DNA of 64,000 nt, taken from positions 1 to 64,000 of the forward strand of contig JBIQHD010000024.1 in assembly GCA_044508835.1 (NCBI GenBank). Reading direction: 5' to 3'. The position numbers and the translations under genes are program-made. Each line of letters starts with the position of its first letter. Position 1 is the first letter of the stretch. Below the pieces are notes generated by a model. That model saw nothing but the letters and a program-made list of their open reading frames with translations. It was not told the DNA's origin and made no database searches. This document shows positions 35,808 to 45,281 of the stretch, piece after piece. The stretch comes from JAKFDI01 sp044508835. GTDB lineage: Bacteria; Pseudomonadota; Gammaproteobacteria; Burkholderiales; Burkholderiaceae_C.

Positions 35808-37783
35808 GCGGCGAGGCCGGCCAGGGCGCGCCGCTCATCGAGCTGCGCGGCATCCGCAAGCGCTACGGCGGCAGCGGCGGGCGGCCCGAGGTCGAGGTGC
35901 TGCAGGGCATCGACCTGGCCATCGGCGCGGGCGAGTTCGTCGCGCTGGTCGGCGCCTCGGGCTCGGGCAAGTCGACCCTGATGCACCTGATCGGCTGCCT
36001 GGACCGCCCGAGCGCCGGCCAGTACCTGTTCGACGGCCGCGACGTGGCCGCGCTCGACGCCGACGCGCTCGCCTGGCTGCGCCGCGAGGCCTTCGGCTTC
36101 GTGTTCCAGGGCTACCACCTGATCCCCACCGAAAGCGCGCGCGAGAACGTCGAGGTGCCCGCGCTCTACGCCGGCATGCCCGAGGCCGAGCGCTCGCGCC
36201 GCGCCGCCGCGCTGCTGGCGCGCCTGGGCCTGGCCGACCGGCTGGACAACCGGCCGAACCAGCTCTCGGGCGGGCAGCAGCAGCGGGTGTCGATCGCCCG
36301 CGCGCTGATGAACGGCGGGCGCATCATCCTCGCCGACGAGCCCACCGGCGCGCTCGACAGCCGCAGCGGCGCCGAGGTGATGGCGCTGCTGCGCGAGCTG
36401 GCGGACGCGGGCCACACCGTCATCCTCATCACCCACGACCGCACGGTGGCCGCGCAGGCGCGCCGCGTCATCGAGATCCGCGACGGCCGCATCGTCGGCG
36501 ACAGCCAGGCGCCGCCGCAGGCGGGCGGGGCGGCGCCGATGCCCCCGCTGCCGCCGCCGCGCCCGCGCGGCGGCCCCGACGAGCGGCAGGCCGTCGCCGC
36601 CGAGCTGCGCGAGGCGGCGCGCACCGCCTGGCGCGGCATGCGGCTGAACCGCATGCGCACCGGCCTCACGCTGCTGGGCATCGTCATCGGCGTGGCCTCG
36701 GTCATCGTGATGCTGGCCATCGGGGAGGGCGCGCGCGAGCGCGTGGTCGCGCAGATGGGCGCCATGGGCACGCGCATCATGTACCTCGGCAGCAGCGCCC
36801 CGCCCACCGGCGGGCCGCCGGGGCGCATCACCGAGCAGGACCTGGAGGCGGTGGCCGCGCTGCCCGAGGTGAGCGCCGTGATGCCCGTCATCGGCGACCC
36901 CATCCCGGTGCGCTACGGCAACGCCGACCGCGTGCTCTACGTGTTCGCCGCCGGCGAGGTGATGCCGCGCGTGCACCACTGGTCCGTCGCGCTCGGCCGC
37001 TACTTCACCGAGGCCGAGGACCACGACCTCGCGCCGCTGGTGGTGCTCGGCCACAAGGCGCGGCTGCACTTCTTTCCCGACCAGCCGGACCCGCGCGGGC
37101 GCCAGTTGCTCATCGGCAACTCGCCCTTCGAGGTGATCGGCGTGATGGCCGAGCGCGGCGCCGACTCGGGCGCGCAGAACTACGACGACATGGTGTTCAT
37201 CCCCTACCACGCCGGCCGCGCGCGGGTCTACCGCGCGCAGACCCAGCCCGACTACGTCGTCGTCGAGGCCGCGTCCTCGGCGCAGGTGCATGCGGCGGAG
37301 ACGGCGATCCAGGCCCTGCTGGCCGCGCGCCACGGCCGCGACGACGTGCGCATCGGCAACGCCGCCGCGCGGCTGCAGGCCGAGGTCGCCACGCGCCGCA
37401 GCATGACGGTGATGCTGGGGCTGATCGCGGCTGTGTCGCTGCTCGTCGGCGGCATCGGCGTGATGAACGTGATGCTGATGACGGTGAAGGAGCGCACGCG
37501 CGAGATCGGCATCCGCATGGCCACCGGCGCGCGCCGGCGCGACATCCTGCGGCAGTTCCTCACCGAGGCCGTGCTGGTGACCCTGGCCGGCGGCGCGGCC
37601 GGCATCGCCGCCGGCCTGGCGGTCGGCGCGGCGCTGGTCTTCTGGGAGGTGCCGGTGGTGTTCTCCGTCTCCGCCATGGCCGGCGCCTTCGCCTGCGCCG
37701 TGGTCACCGGCGTGCTGTTCGGCTACATGCCGGCGCGCACGGCGGCGCGGCTCGACCCCGTGGTCGCGCTGGCGGGGGAATGA
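35804..37783 (+). CDS. MacB-like ABC exporter (ATPase-permease fusion)
   Basis: A 659-residue MacB-type protein. The ATPase domain has Walker A GASGSGKST (about residue 45), signature LSGGQQQR, Walker B IILADEPTGALD and switch His in ITHDRT. A Pro-rich linker leads to the FtsX-type permease part with one helix near residue 290, a large periplasmic domain, and three C-terminal helices (about 545-650). The GTG start at 35804 overlaps the macA stop in a GTGA arrangement. In pseudomonads a homologous pump (PvdRT-OpmQ) recycles siderophore; placement after a siderophore receptor suggests similar export here. Confidence 0.94.
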   Translation: MSGEAGQGAPLIELRGIRKRYGGSGGRPEVEVLQGIDLAIGAGEFVALVGASGSGKSTLMHLIGCLDRPSAGQYLFDGRDVAALDADALAWLRREAFGFVFQGYHLIPTESARENVEVPALYAGMPEAERSRRAAALLARLGLADRLDNRPNQLSGGQQQRVSIARALMNGGRIILADEPTGALDSRSGAEVMALLRELADAGHTVILITHDRTVAAQARRVIEIRDGRIVGDSQAPPQAGGAAPMPPLPPPRPRGGPDERQAVAAELREAARTAWRGMRLNRMRTGLTLLGIVIGVASVIVMLAIGEGARERVVAQMGAMGTRIMYLGSSAPPTGGPPGRITEQDLEAVAALPEVSAVMPVIGDPIPVRYGNADRVLYVFAAGEVMPRVHHWSVALGRYFTEAEDHDLAPLVVLGHKARLHFFPDQPDPRGRQLLIGNSPFEVIGVMAERGADSGAQNYDDMVFIPYHAGRARVYRAQTQPDYVVVEAASSAQVHAAETAIQALLAARHGRDDVRIGNAAARLQAEVATRRSMTVMLGLIAAVSLLVGGIGVMNVMLMTVKERTREIGIRMATGARRRDILRQFLTEAVLVTLAGGAAGIAAGLAVGAALVFWEVPVVFSVSAMAGAFACAVVTGVLFGYMPARTAARLDPVVALAGE

Positions 37784-39144
37784 GCGTGCGTCGCCTGTGG
37801 CCCCTGCTGGCCGCCATGCTGCTGGCCGCCTGCGCTGCTGCGCCGCCGCCACCGGAAGCCGCGCCGCCGCCCCTGCCGGCGCAGTGGCGCCTGGGCGGCG
37901 AAGGCGCGGGCGACGCCGTCTCGCGCGACTGGTGGCGCGGCTTCGGCAGCGAGCAGCTCGCGGCGCTGGTGGCGCGCGCCGAGGCGCAAAGCCTCGACGT
38001 GGCCGCCGCCGCCGCGCGCGTGCGCCAGGCCGAGGCCGTCGCGCGCATGGCCGGCGCGGCGCTGCAGCCCGGCCTCGCGGCCGGCGTCGACGCGAGCCGC
38101 GAGGGCGGCCGGGCGGGCACGGGCGCGACGCGCTACGCCGCCGGCCTGCGCGCCAGCTACGAGGTCGACCTGTGGGGCCGCCTGCGCGCGCAGCACGACG
38201 GCGCGCTGCAGGCGCTGCGCGCGAGCGCCTTCGACCGCGAGGCCGTGCGGCTCGGCGTCACCGCCGCCGTCGCTTCCGCCTGGCTGCAGGCCGCGGCCCT
38301 GCACGAACGCATTGGCCTGGCCGAGCGGCAGTGGCGCGACGCGCAGCGGCTGCTGGCGCTGGTGGAATCGCGCGCCCGCGCCGGCGCCGCGTCGCCGCTG
38401 GAGCTGGCGCAGCAGCGCGGGCTGGTGGCGAGCCAGGCGCGCCAGCTGGCCGCGCTGCGGCAGCAGGCCGGCGACGCCCGCACCGCGCTCGCGGTGCTGA
38501 CGGGGCAGGCCGGCGAGGTGGCGCTGCAGCCCGTGCCGCTGGCCGCGCTGCGCGTGCCGGCGACGCAGGCCGGCGTGCCGTCGGCGCTGCTCGTGCGCCG
38601 CCCGGACCTCGCGCGCGCCGAGGCGCGACTGCGCGCGGCCGATGCCGACGTGCAGGCCGCCCGCGCCGCGATGCTGCCCAGCCTCACGCTCGGCGCGGGC
38701 CTGGGCACCGGCGGCACCCGGCTGCCCCACCTCGTCGACCACCCGCTGTACTCCGTCGCCGCGGCGCTGGCCGCGCCCATCTTCGACGCCGGCCGCCTGG
38801 CCGCCGGCCGCGACCTCGCCCAGGCGCGGCGCGAGGAACTGCTGGCCGACTACCGCGCCGCCATCGTCGCCGCCTGGGCCGACGTCGAAGCCGCGCTCGA
38901 CGCCGCCGCCGGCGCCGACGCCCAGCGCGCCGCCCTGGCCGACGAGCTAGCGCAGGCGCGGCGCGCGCTGGCGCTCGCCGAATCCCGCTACCGCGCCGGC
39001 GCCGAGACGCTGCTCGTGCTGCTCGACGCGCAGCGCGTGCTCAACGCCGCGCAGGACGCCGAGCTGCAACTGCTGCTCGCGCGGCTGCAGGCCGGGGTGG
39101 CGTTGTTCCGTGCGCTGGGGGGTGGGTGGTGCGAGTGCGGGTGA
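37780..39144 (+). CDS. NodT/OprM-type outer-membrane efflux lipoprotein
   Basis: A 454-residue outer-membrane factor. The lipobox LLAAC near residue 18 predicts a lipid-anchored N-terminus. Two repeats of the OEP domain follow, with the hairpin sequences WWRGFGSEQLAALVARA, YEVDLWGRLRAQ and LLVRRPDLARAEARLRAADADVQAARA typical of the NodT family. The ATG overlaps the macB stop (ATGA). It completes the tripartite exporter of the iron operon and converges with the ChaC-like gene. Confidence 0.94.
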   Translation: MSVRRLWPLLAAMLLAACAAAPPPPEAAPPPLPAQWRLGGEGAGDAVSRDWWRGFGSEQLAALVARAEAQSLDVAAAAARVRQAEAVARMAGAALQPGLAAGVDASREGGRAGTGATRYAAGLRASYEVDLWGRLRAQHDGALQALRASAFDREAVRLGVTAAVASAWLQAAALHERIGLAERQWRDAQRLLALVESRARAGAASPLELAQQRGLVASQARQLAALRQQAGDARTALAVLTGQAGEVALQPVPLAALRVPATQAGVPSALLVRRPDLARAEARLRAADADVQAARAAMLPSLTLGAGLGTGGTRLPHLVDHPLYSVAAALAAPIFDAGRLAAGRDLAQARREELLADYRAAIVAAWADVEAALDAAAGADAQRAALADELAQARRALALAESRYRAGAETLLVLLDAQRVLNAAQDAELQLLLARLQAGVALFRALGGGWCECG

Positions 39145-39153
39145 GGCGGGCCG

Positions 39154-39765
39154 TCACGTCGTCAGGGCATGCCGGCGCGCGAGCGCCACGAGGCGTTCGA
39201 TCTCGCGGTCGCGGATGCCGCAGCGCTGCAGTGAGGCGGCGGTCTCCAGCAGGTACTGCAGCGTCGTGCCGAAGCGTCCGCAGGCGGTGCGCAGGATCTC
39301 CACCAGCTCGGCGTCGGCCAGGTCGCCCAGGTAGCTCGGGCTCGTGCGGCTGAGCGTGAAGGCGAGGGCGTTCACCTCGCCGTGGACGGTGCGGCACGCC
39401 ACGAGCCGGGGGTCGTACACGCCCATGTGCATCTCGCGCGCCCACAGGCGTTCGAGCTCGGCTTCCGCCCGCTCGCGCTCGACGCGGTAGACCATGCCGC
39501 GGCACGAACCGCCCGCCACCAGCGCGAAGACCAGGCCCGGGCACTCCGGCGTGCCGCGGTTGACGCGCGAGCACATCTCGAGCGCCCGGTGCCAGCCGTG
39601 CACGACGGCGGGGCGCTCCTCTGCCGCCTCGAACTCCGGGCGCCAGATCAGCGACGCGTAGCCGAACACCCACAGGTCCGAGCGCCCGCCCCAGCGCGCC
39701 TTGAAGGCGTCGAGCAGGGGTTTCGGGTCGCGGATCGCGGCGGGAAGCGGGGGAGCGTAGAGCAT
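39154..39765 (-). CDS. ChaC-like gamma-glutamylcyclotransferase
   Basis: A 203-residue cytoplasmic protein of the ChaC family, which degrades glutathione to 5-oxoproline and Cys-Gly. The signature VFGYASLIW at about residues 33-41 (family form YGSLIW), CSRVNRGTPECPGLVFAL and the catalytic-acid region LWAREMHMGVYDPR are present. It is a single gene, convergent with the efflux lipoprotein gene and divergent from the AsmA-like gene. Confidence 0.9.
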   Translation of the reverse strand: MLYAPPLPAAIRDPKPLLDAFKARWGGRSDLWVFGYASLIWRPEFEAAEERPAVVHGWHRALEMCSRVNRGTPECPGLVFALVAGGSCRGMVYRVERERAEAELERLWAREMHMGVYDPRLVACRTVHGEVNALAFTLSRTSPSYLGDLADAELVEILRTACGRFGTTLQYLLETAASLQRCGIRDREIERLVALARRHALTT

Positions 39766-39923
39766 CCCGCCACTCTAGAAGGAATCGCCGCCGGCTTCAT
39801 GGAAAACCCGGGGGCCGGCGTTGCGCCGCCGCATCGGCCCCGACGGGCCTCGTAGGACAAGCCGCACGGCCGCTGGCGGCCGCCGCTGATTCGCGGGACG
39901 CGGCGCGCGGCCTACGGTGGCGC

Positions 39924-42131
39924 ATGGCCGAGCCGGTTCACGCTTCCGAAGTCGCCCCGGCGCCGCCCGCGCGGCGGCGGCGCGGCTGGCGCGTGGCGGG
40001 CGCCGTGCTCGGCGCGGTGGTGCTGGCGTTCGCGGCCTGCGAGGCGGCGGGGTGGCCGTTCCTCGTCGGCCCGGCGGAACGCCTGCTCTCGCGCGTGCTC
40101 GACCGCGAGGTGCTGCTGGGCAGCGCGGAGGCCGGCAGCGCCCGGGTGCGGTTCCTGGGCGGCGTGAAGGCCTCCGCGCCCGTGCTGCAGATCGCGGCGC
40201 CGGCATGGAGCGGGGAGCGCTACTTCCTGCGGGCCGAGAACGCCTCCATGCGCCTCGCCTACGGCGCCCTGCTGCGCGCGCGGCGCGGGGCGCCGCTGGA
40301 CATCGCCTCGCTGCGCGCCGAGCGCCTGGGCGTGAACGCCGAACGCCGCGCCGACGGCACGGCCTCGTGGCAGTTCGGCGCGCCCGACCGGCCGCCGGCC
40401 GAGCGCGAGCGGGGCCTGCCGCGCGTGGGCGAACTGGTGCTCCGGCACGGCGAGCTCCATTACGTCGACGAGATCGTGCGCGCCGACCTGCGCGTCGCCG
40501 TCCAGACCGACGAGGGCCTGGCCGCGCAGCCGGATGCGGCAGGCCTGCGCGCCACGGCCGAGGGCCGCTATGACGGCCGGCCGCTGCGCGCGTCGCTGCA
40601 GGCGGCGGGCGCGCTGCCGCTGCTGTCGTCGCGGGAGGACGCGCCGCCCACGCCGGTGCGGCTCACGCTCGAAGCCGGCGAGGCCCGGCTCGCCTTCGAC
40701 GGCCGCGTGGCCGACGTGCTGCACCTGCGCCGCCTGGCCGGCGAGGTCGAGGTCGCCGGGCCGTCGCTCGGCGGCGTGGGCCGGCTCTTCGGCGTGACGC
40801 TGCCGACCACCGGCCGGTTCGCGCTGAAGGGGCGCATCGCCAAGAACGGCGGCGTCTACCACTTCGTGGCCGACGACGCCCGAGTCGCCGACAGCCGCCT
40901 GCACGGCGCGCTGGCCTTCGACACCACGCACGAGCCGTCGCTGCTGTCGGGCCGCGTGGGCGGCGCCCGGCTGGTGCTGGCCGACCTGGCGCCCTCGGTC
41001 GGCGCGCCCGCCACCCCGGCGCCGCCGGGCCGGGCGGCGGCCACGCGCCAGGCGCAGCAGGCGGCACGCGAGCGCCGCCGCGAGGTCCAGGCCGCGGCGG
41101 CCGAACCCACGCCGCCGGAGCGCATCGCCGAAGCCACCGGCGCCGGCCCGAACCGTGCGGCGCCCCCGCGCCTGGATGCGCCGGCCCGTGCCGCCGCGCC
41201 GCGGCCGGCCGCCTCGGCGGTGCTGCCGCAGCGCGATTTCGACCTGCCCGCCTTGCGCGCGATGGATGCCAACGTGCTGCTCGACTTCGCGCGGGTGGAC
41301 CTGGGCGATGCCTTCGCCACGCCGCTGCAGCCGCTGAAGGCGCACCTGCGGCTCGCCGGCGGCCGGCTGACCCTCACCGACATCGACGCCCGGACGGCCG
41401 ATGGCAGCGTGGCCGGTTCGGTGACGCTCGACGGTTCCGACCGGGTCGCGCAGTGGCAGGCGGACCTGCGCCTGCGCGGCGTGCGGCTCGAGCGCTGGCT
41501 GCGCCAGAGCCGCGGCGACGACGGCCAGCCGTGGGTGGCGGGCCTGCTGTCCGCGCGCATGCGCGTCACCGGCCGCGGGCGTTCCACGGCCGACATGCTG
41601 GCCACGCTGGACGGCAGCATCGGCGCGTCCATGCACGATGCGCGGGTGTCGCACCTGATCGTCGAGGCGGGCGGCATCGACATCGCGCAGGCGCTCGGCG
41701 TCGTGCTGCGCGGCGACGACATGCTGCCCGTCGACTGCGCCGCGGCCGACATCGTGGCGAAGAACGGCGTGCTGACGCCGCGCGCGCTGCTGATCGACAC
41801 GCCCGATTCGATGATCGCCGTCGACGGCCGCGTGTCGCTCGCCGACGAGACGCTGGACCTGCGCGCGACGGTGAGCCCGAAGGACTTCAGCCCGGCCACG
41901 CTGCGCACGCCGGTGCACGTGAGCGGGCCCTTCGGCGCGCCCGAGGTCGCGCTCGACAAGGGGCCGCTCGGGCGCAAGCTGGCGGCGAGCATCCTGCTGG
42001 GCCTCGTCAACCCGCTGGCCGCGCTCATCCCGCTCATCGACCCGGGGGAGGGCGACACCGGCCACGGCTGCGCGGCCCTGGCCGGGCGGGCGCGCGCCGC
42101 GGCGCCGGCGTCGGGCGGGCGCAAGCCGTAA
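39924..42131 (+). CDS. AsmA-family protein
   Basis: A 735-residue protein with one N-terminal membrane helix (about residues 22-45) and a long periplasmic part of AsmA type: beta-rich repeats up to about 350, an Ala/Pro/Arg-rich low-complexity linker (about 355-430), and an AsmA C-terminal region with LRLAGGRLTLTDIDARTADGSVAGSVTLDG. Proteins of this family are thought to move or organise lipids between the membranes. No operon partner is evident; edd begins 109 bases downstream with its own promoter. Confidence 0.85.
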   Translation: MAEPVHASEVAPAPPARRRRGWRVAGAVLGAVVLAFAACEAAGWPFLVGPAERLLSRVLDREVLLGSAEAGSARVRFLGGVKASAPVLQIAAPAWSGERYFLRAENASMRLAYGALLRARRGAPLDIASLRAERLGVNAERRADGTASWQFGAPDRPPAERERGLPRVGELVLRHGELHYVDEIVRADLRVAVQTDEGLAAQPDAAGLRATAEGRYDGRPLRASLQAAGALPLLSSREDAPPTPVRLTLEAGEARLAFDGRVADVLHLRRLAGEVEVAGPSLGGVGRLFGVTLPTTGRFALKGRIAKNGGVYHFVADDARVADSRLHGALAFDTTHEPSLLSGRVGGARLVLADLAPSVGAPATPAPPGRAAATRQAQQAARERRREVQAAAAEPTPPERIAEATGAGPNRAAPPRLDAPARAAAPRPAASAVLPQRDFDLPALRAMDANVLLDFARVDLGDAFATPLQPLKAHLRLAGGRLTLTDIDARTADGSVAGSVTLDGSDRVAQWQADLRLRGVRLERWLRQSRGDDGQPWVAGLLSARMRVTGRGRSTADMLATLDGSIGASMHDARVSHLIVEAGGIDIAQALGVVLRGDDMLPVDCAAADIVAKNGVLTPRALLIDTPDSMIAVDGRVSLADETLDLRATVSPKDFSPATLRTPVHVSGPFGAPEVALDKGPLGRKLAASILLGLVNPLAALIPLIDPGEGDTGHGCAALAGRARAAAPASGGRKP

Positions 42132-42172
42132 TGCGAGTAGTGCGCCCGGCGCCAGGGTCGAAACGCCGCGCG

Positions 42173-42201
42173 TTGACATGTAATCTGGTTACGCAAGAAT
42201 C
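42173..42201 (+). promoter_or_regulatory. edd promoter with HexR-like operator
   Basis: A perfect -35 box TTGACA lies at 42173-42178, with a candidate -10 (AGAATC at 42196-42201 or AAGAAT one base earlier) 16-17 bases downstream. Between them, TGTAATCTGGTTACG (42179-42193) matches the HexR-type palindrome TGTAAT-N3-ATTACA closely. A repressor there would block RNA polymerase directly. Confidence 0.65.
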
Positions 42202-42240
42202 GACGTTCCGGTTACCAACCGTGCCTGCAGCGAGCCGCGC

Positions 42241-44058
42241 ATGAACCATCCCGTGCTGAACGACGTCACCGAACGCATCCGCGAGCGCAGCGCCGCGCCG
42301 CGGGCAGCCTACCTGAAGCGCGTGGACGCGGCGGCGCAGCGACCGCGCGGCACCGACCGGCTGGGCTGCTCCAACGTGGCGCACGCCGTGGCGGCGCTGC
42401 CGGCGAACGACAAGCTGCGCGTGGTGGTGGAGCGCGCGCCGAACATCGCCGTCGTCACCGCCTACAACGACATGCTCTCGGCGCACCAGCCCTACGAGGC
42501 CTTCCCGGCCGTGATCCGCAGCGAGGCGCAGCGGCAGGGCGCCAACGCGCAGGTGGCCGGCGGCGTGCCGGCGATGTGCGACGGCATCACCCAGGGCTAC
42601 CCCGGCATGGAACTGAGCCTGTTCTCGCGCGACGCCATCGCCATGGGCACGGCGGTGGCGCTCACGCACGACGTGTACGACGCGGCGCTGCTGCTGGGCA
42701 TCTGCGACAAGATCGTGCCGGGCCTCCTGATCGGCGCGCTGCACTTCGGGCACCTGCCGTGCGTCTTCGTGCCGGGTGGGCCGATGAGCACCGGGCTCGC
42801 CAACAGCGCCAAGGCCAAGGTGCGCGAGGACTACGCGCAGGGCAAGGTGGGCCGCGCGGAGCTGTTCGCGGCCGAGTCGGCGGCCTACCACGGCCCCGGC
42901 ACCTGCACCTTCTACGGCACGGCCAACAGCAACCAGGTGCTGATGGAGGCGATGGGCCTGCACGTGCCCGGCGCGGCCTTCGTGCATCCGCACGCGAACC
43001 TGCGCGAGGCGCTCACGCGCGAGGCCGTGCGCACCGCGCTCGGCATCACGCAGGCGAAGCGCTTCCTGCCGATCGGGCGGCTGGTGGACGAGCGGGTGAT
43101 CGTCAACGCCATGGTGGCGCTGCTCGCCACCGGCGGCTCCACCAACCACCTGATCCACTGGGTGGCGGTGGCGCGCGCGGCGGGCATCGTGATCGACTGG
43201 AGCGACTTCTCGGCGCTGTCGGACGTCACGCCGCTGCTGGCGCGGGTGTACCCCAACGGCAGCGCCGACGTGAACCAGTTCCAGGCGGCTGGCGGGCCGG
43301 GCTTCGTCATCCGCGAGCTGCTCGACGCCGGCCTGATGCATGCCGACGTGCCGACGGTGGCCGAGGGCGGCCTGGCCGCCTACACCCAGGTGCCCGAGTG
43401 CGAGGGCGAGCGCCTGGTGTGGCGCGCACTGCCCCGGCGCAGCATCGACGAGCGCATCGTGCGCAACGCGGCGTCGCCGTTCAGCGAGGCCGGCGGGCTG
43501 AAGCTGCTGACGGGCAACCTGGGCCGCTCGGTCATCAAGATCTCCGCCGTGCCGGAGGAGCGCCACGTGATCGAGGCGCCGGTGCAGGTGTTCGACACGC
43601 AGGAGCAGCTGCTCGCCGCCTTCAAGGCGGGCGAGCTCGACCGTGACTTCATCGCCGCGGTGCGCTTCCAGGGGCCGCACGCCAACGGCATGCCCGAGCT
43701 GCACAAGCTGCTGCCGCCGCTGGCGGTGCTGCAGGACCGCGGTTTCCGCGTGGCGCTCGTCACCGACGGGCGCATGAGCGGCGCGTCGGGCAAGGTGCCC
43801 TCGGCCATCCACGTGAGCCCCGAGGCGCTGGCCGGCGGGCCGCTCGCGAAGCTGCGCAGCGGCGACCGGGTGCGGCTCGACGCCGTGGCCGGCACGCTGG
43901 ACGCGCTGGTCGACGCCGCCGAATGGGCGGCGCGCGAGCCGGCCGTGCTGAGCGACGAGCAGCGCGAGATCAACGCCCACGGCCTCGGCCGCGAGCTCTT
44001 CGGCGGCATGCGCCGCAACGTGCTGAGCGCCGAGGAGGGCGCGGTGACATGGCTGTGA
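42241..44058 (+). CDS. edd: Phosphogluconate dehydratase
   Basis: A 605-residue dehydratase converting 6-phosphogluconate to 2-keto-3-deoxy-6-phosphogluconate, the first dedicated step of the Entner-Doudoroff pathway. The length is standard for Edd and clearly longer than most related dihydroxy-acid dehydratases in this fold. Iron-sulfur ligand cysteines are expected in PAMCDGITQG and LGICDKIVPG, and CTFYGTANSNQ and VTDGRMSGASGKVPSAIH are conserved. The gene overlaps eda by 10 bases. The upstream HexR-like operator suggests induction by sugar-phosphate. Confidence 0.96.
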   Translation: MNHPVLNDVTERIRERSAAPRAAYLKRVDAAAQRPRGTDRLGCSNVAHAVAALPANDKLRVVVERAPNIAVVTAYNDMLSAHQPYEAFPAVIRSEAQRQGANAQVAGGVPAMCDGITQGYPGMELSLFSRDAIAMGTAVALTHDVYDAALLLGICDKIVPGLLIGALHFGHLPCVFVPGGPMSTGLANSAKAKVREDYAQGKVGRAELFAAESAAYHGPGTCTFYGTANSNQVLMEAMGLHVPGAAFVHPHANLREALTREAVRTALGITQAKRFLPIGRLVDERVIVNAMVALLATGGSTNHLIHWVAVARAAGIVIDWSDFSALSDVTPLLARVYPNGSADVNQFQAAGGPGFVIRELLDAGLMHADVPTVAEGGLAAYTQVPECEGERLVWRALPRRSIDERIVRNAASPFSEAGGLKLLTGNLGRSVIKISAVPEERHVIEAPVQVFDTQEQLLAAFKAGELDRDFIAAVRFQGPHANGMPELHKLLPPLAVLQDRGFRVALVTDGRMSGASGKVPSAIHVSPEALAGGPLAKLRSGDRVRLDAVAGTLDALVDAAEWAAREPAVLSDEQREINAHGLGRELFGGMRRNVLSAEEGAVTWL

Positions 44059-44708
44059 ACCCGTCGACCGAGGAACCGCTGAAGGCCATCGACCTGGCCG
44101 GCCACGGGCCGGTGATCCCGGTCATCGTGCTGCAGCGGGTGGAGGACGCCGTGCCGCTCGCGCGCGCGCTGCTCGACGGCGGCGTGCGCGTGCTCGAGGT
44201 CACCCTGCGCACGCCGGTGGCGCTCCAGTGCATGGAGGCCATCGCCAAGGCGGTGCCGGAGGCCATCGTCGGCGCCGGCACCGTGCGCACGCGCGCCGAC
44301 GTGCAGGCGGCGAGGAACGCCGGCTGCCGCTTCGCGGTGAGCCCGGGCTATCTCGACGAGATCGGCCTGGCCTGCCGCGACGCCGGCCTGCCGCTGCTGC
44401 CCGGCGTGGCCACGGCCAGCGAGGTGATGCAGGCGCAGGCCGGCGGCTTCGGCTTCCTCAAGTTCTTTCCCGCCACGGCGGCCGGCGGGCTGCCGATGCT
44501 CAAGGCGCTGGCCGGGCCGTTCGCCGACGTGAGCTTCTGCCCCACCGGCGGCATCACCGCCGAGACCGCGCCGCAGTTCCTCGCCCTGCCCAACGTGCGC
44601 GTGTGCGGCGGCTCCTGGCTCACGCCGCAGGATGCGGTGGATGCGCGCGACTGGGCGCGCATCACCGCGCTCGCACGCGCGGCCGCGGGCCTGCGCGGCG
44701 GCTCTTGA
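44049..44708 (+). CDS. eda: 2-keto-3-deoxy-6-phosphogluconate aldolase
   Basis: A 219-residue class I aldolase splitting KDPG into pyruvate and glyceraldehyde 3-phosphate. LEVTLRTP (catalytic Glu, about residue 48), GAGTVR, and GFLKFFPA with the Schiff-base lysine near residue 138 are present, as is CPTGGI. The ATG at 44049 lies within the end of edd, 10 bases before its stop, showing translational coupling. Together edd-eda form a compact Entner-Doudoroff operon. Confidence 0.96.
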   Translation: MAVNPSTEEPLKAIDLAGHGPVIPVIVLQRVEDAVPLARALLDGGVRVLEVTLRTPVALQCMEAIAKAVPEAIVGAGTVRTRADVQAARNAGCRFAVSPGYLDEIGLACRDAGLPLLPGVATASEVMQAQAGGFGFLKFFPATAAGGLPMLKALAGPFADVSFCPTGGITAETAPQFLALPNVRVCGGSWLTPQDAVDARDWARITALARAAAGLRGGS

Positions 44709-44731
44709 AATGGGGGCGGGGCGCCACTAAT
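44704..44731 (+). promoter_or_regulatory. Candidate heat-shock (sigma-32-like) promoter
   Basis: TTGAAA at 44705-44710, overlapping the eda stop codon, is followed after 13 bases by CCACTAAT (44724-44731), which partly fits the heat-shock -10 CCCCATNT. It lies about 70 bases before the first Hsp20 gene. The match is modest. Confidence 0.35.
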
Positions 44732-44799
44732 TCCTCCTTCGTGGATGCCGGTGCGGGCAATGCATCGGCGTCATCGTCCCACCTCAAGGAGGAACAGTG

Positions 44800-45252
44800 A
44801 TGTACGAATCCCTGCTGAGCTTCCCCGGCAATTTCTTCACCGATTTCGAGCGCCTGCAGCGCCAGTTCGACGACGCCTTCGCGTCGACCGGCCGGCCCGC
44901 CAGCATCCGCTCGGTGGCGCCGGGCACCTTCCCGTCCATCAACGTCGGCCACACGCCGACGAGCGTGGAGATCTACGCCTTCGCGCCCGGCATCGACGCC
45001 GCCAAGGTGGAGCTCACGCTCGACCGCGGCGTGCTGACCATCGCCGGCGAGCGCCCGGCCGACGTGCCCGAGCGCGGCGACAAGGGCTACGCCTACACCC
45101 GCGAGCGCGTGAGCGGCAAGTTCCGCCGCGCGGTGAGCCTGCCCGACGACATCGACCCGGCCCGCGTGACCGCCAGCTACCGCGACGGCGTGCTGCACGT
45201 CAGCGTGGCCAAGCGCGAAGAGACCCAACCCCGGCGCATCACCGTGCAGTGA
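44800..45252 (+). CDS. Hsp20/alpha-crystallin family small heat-shock protein (first)
   Basis: A 150-residue small chaperone. The alpha-crystallin domain spans about residues 45-140, with VEIYAFAPGIDAAKVELTLDRGVLTIAGER and GKFRRAVSLPDDID, and the C-terminal IxV-type anchor RRITVQ is present. AAGGAGG lies 7 bases before the ATG at 44800; a GTG three bases earlier is in frame but less well placed. It binds unfolded proteins in the cytoplasm and is followed by a second Hsp20 gene. Confidence 0.94.
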   Translation: MYESLLSFPGNFFTDFERLQRQFDDAFASTGRPASIRSVAPGTFPSINVGHTPTSVEIYAFAPGIDAAKVELTLDRGVLTIAGERPADVPERGDKGYAYTRERVSGKFRRAVSLPDDIDPARVTASYRDGVLHVSVAKREETQPRRITVQ

Positions 45253-45281
45253 CGGCCGTGAACACGATGGAGACGAATGCC

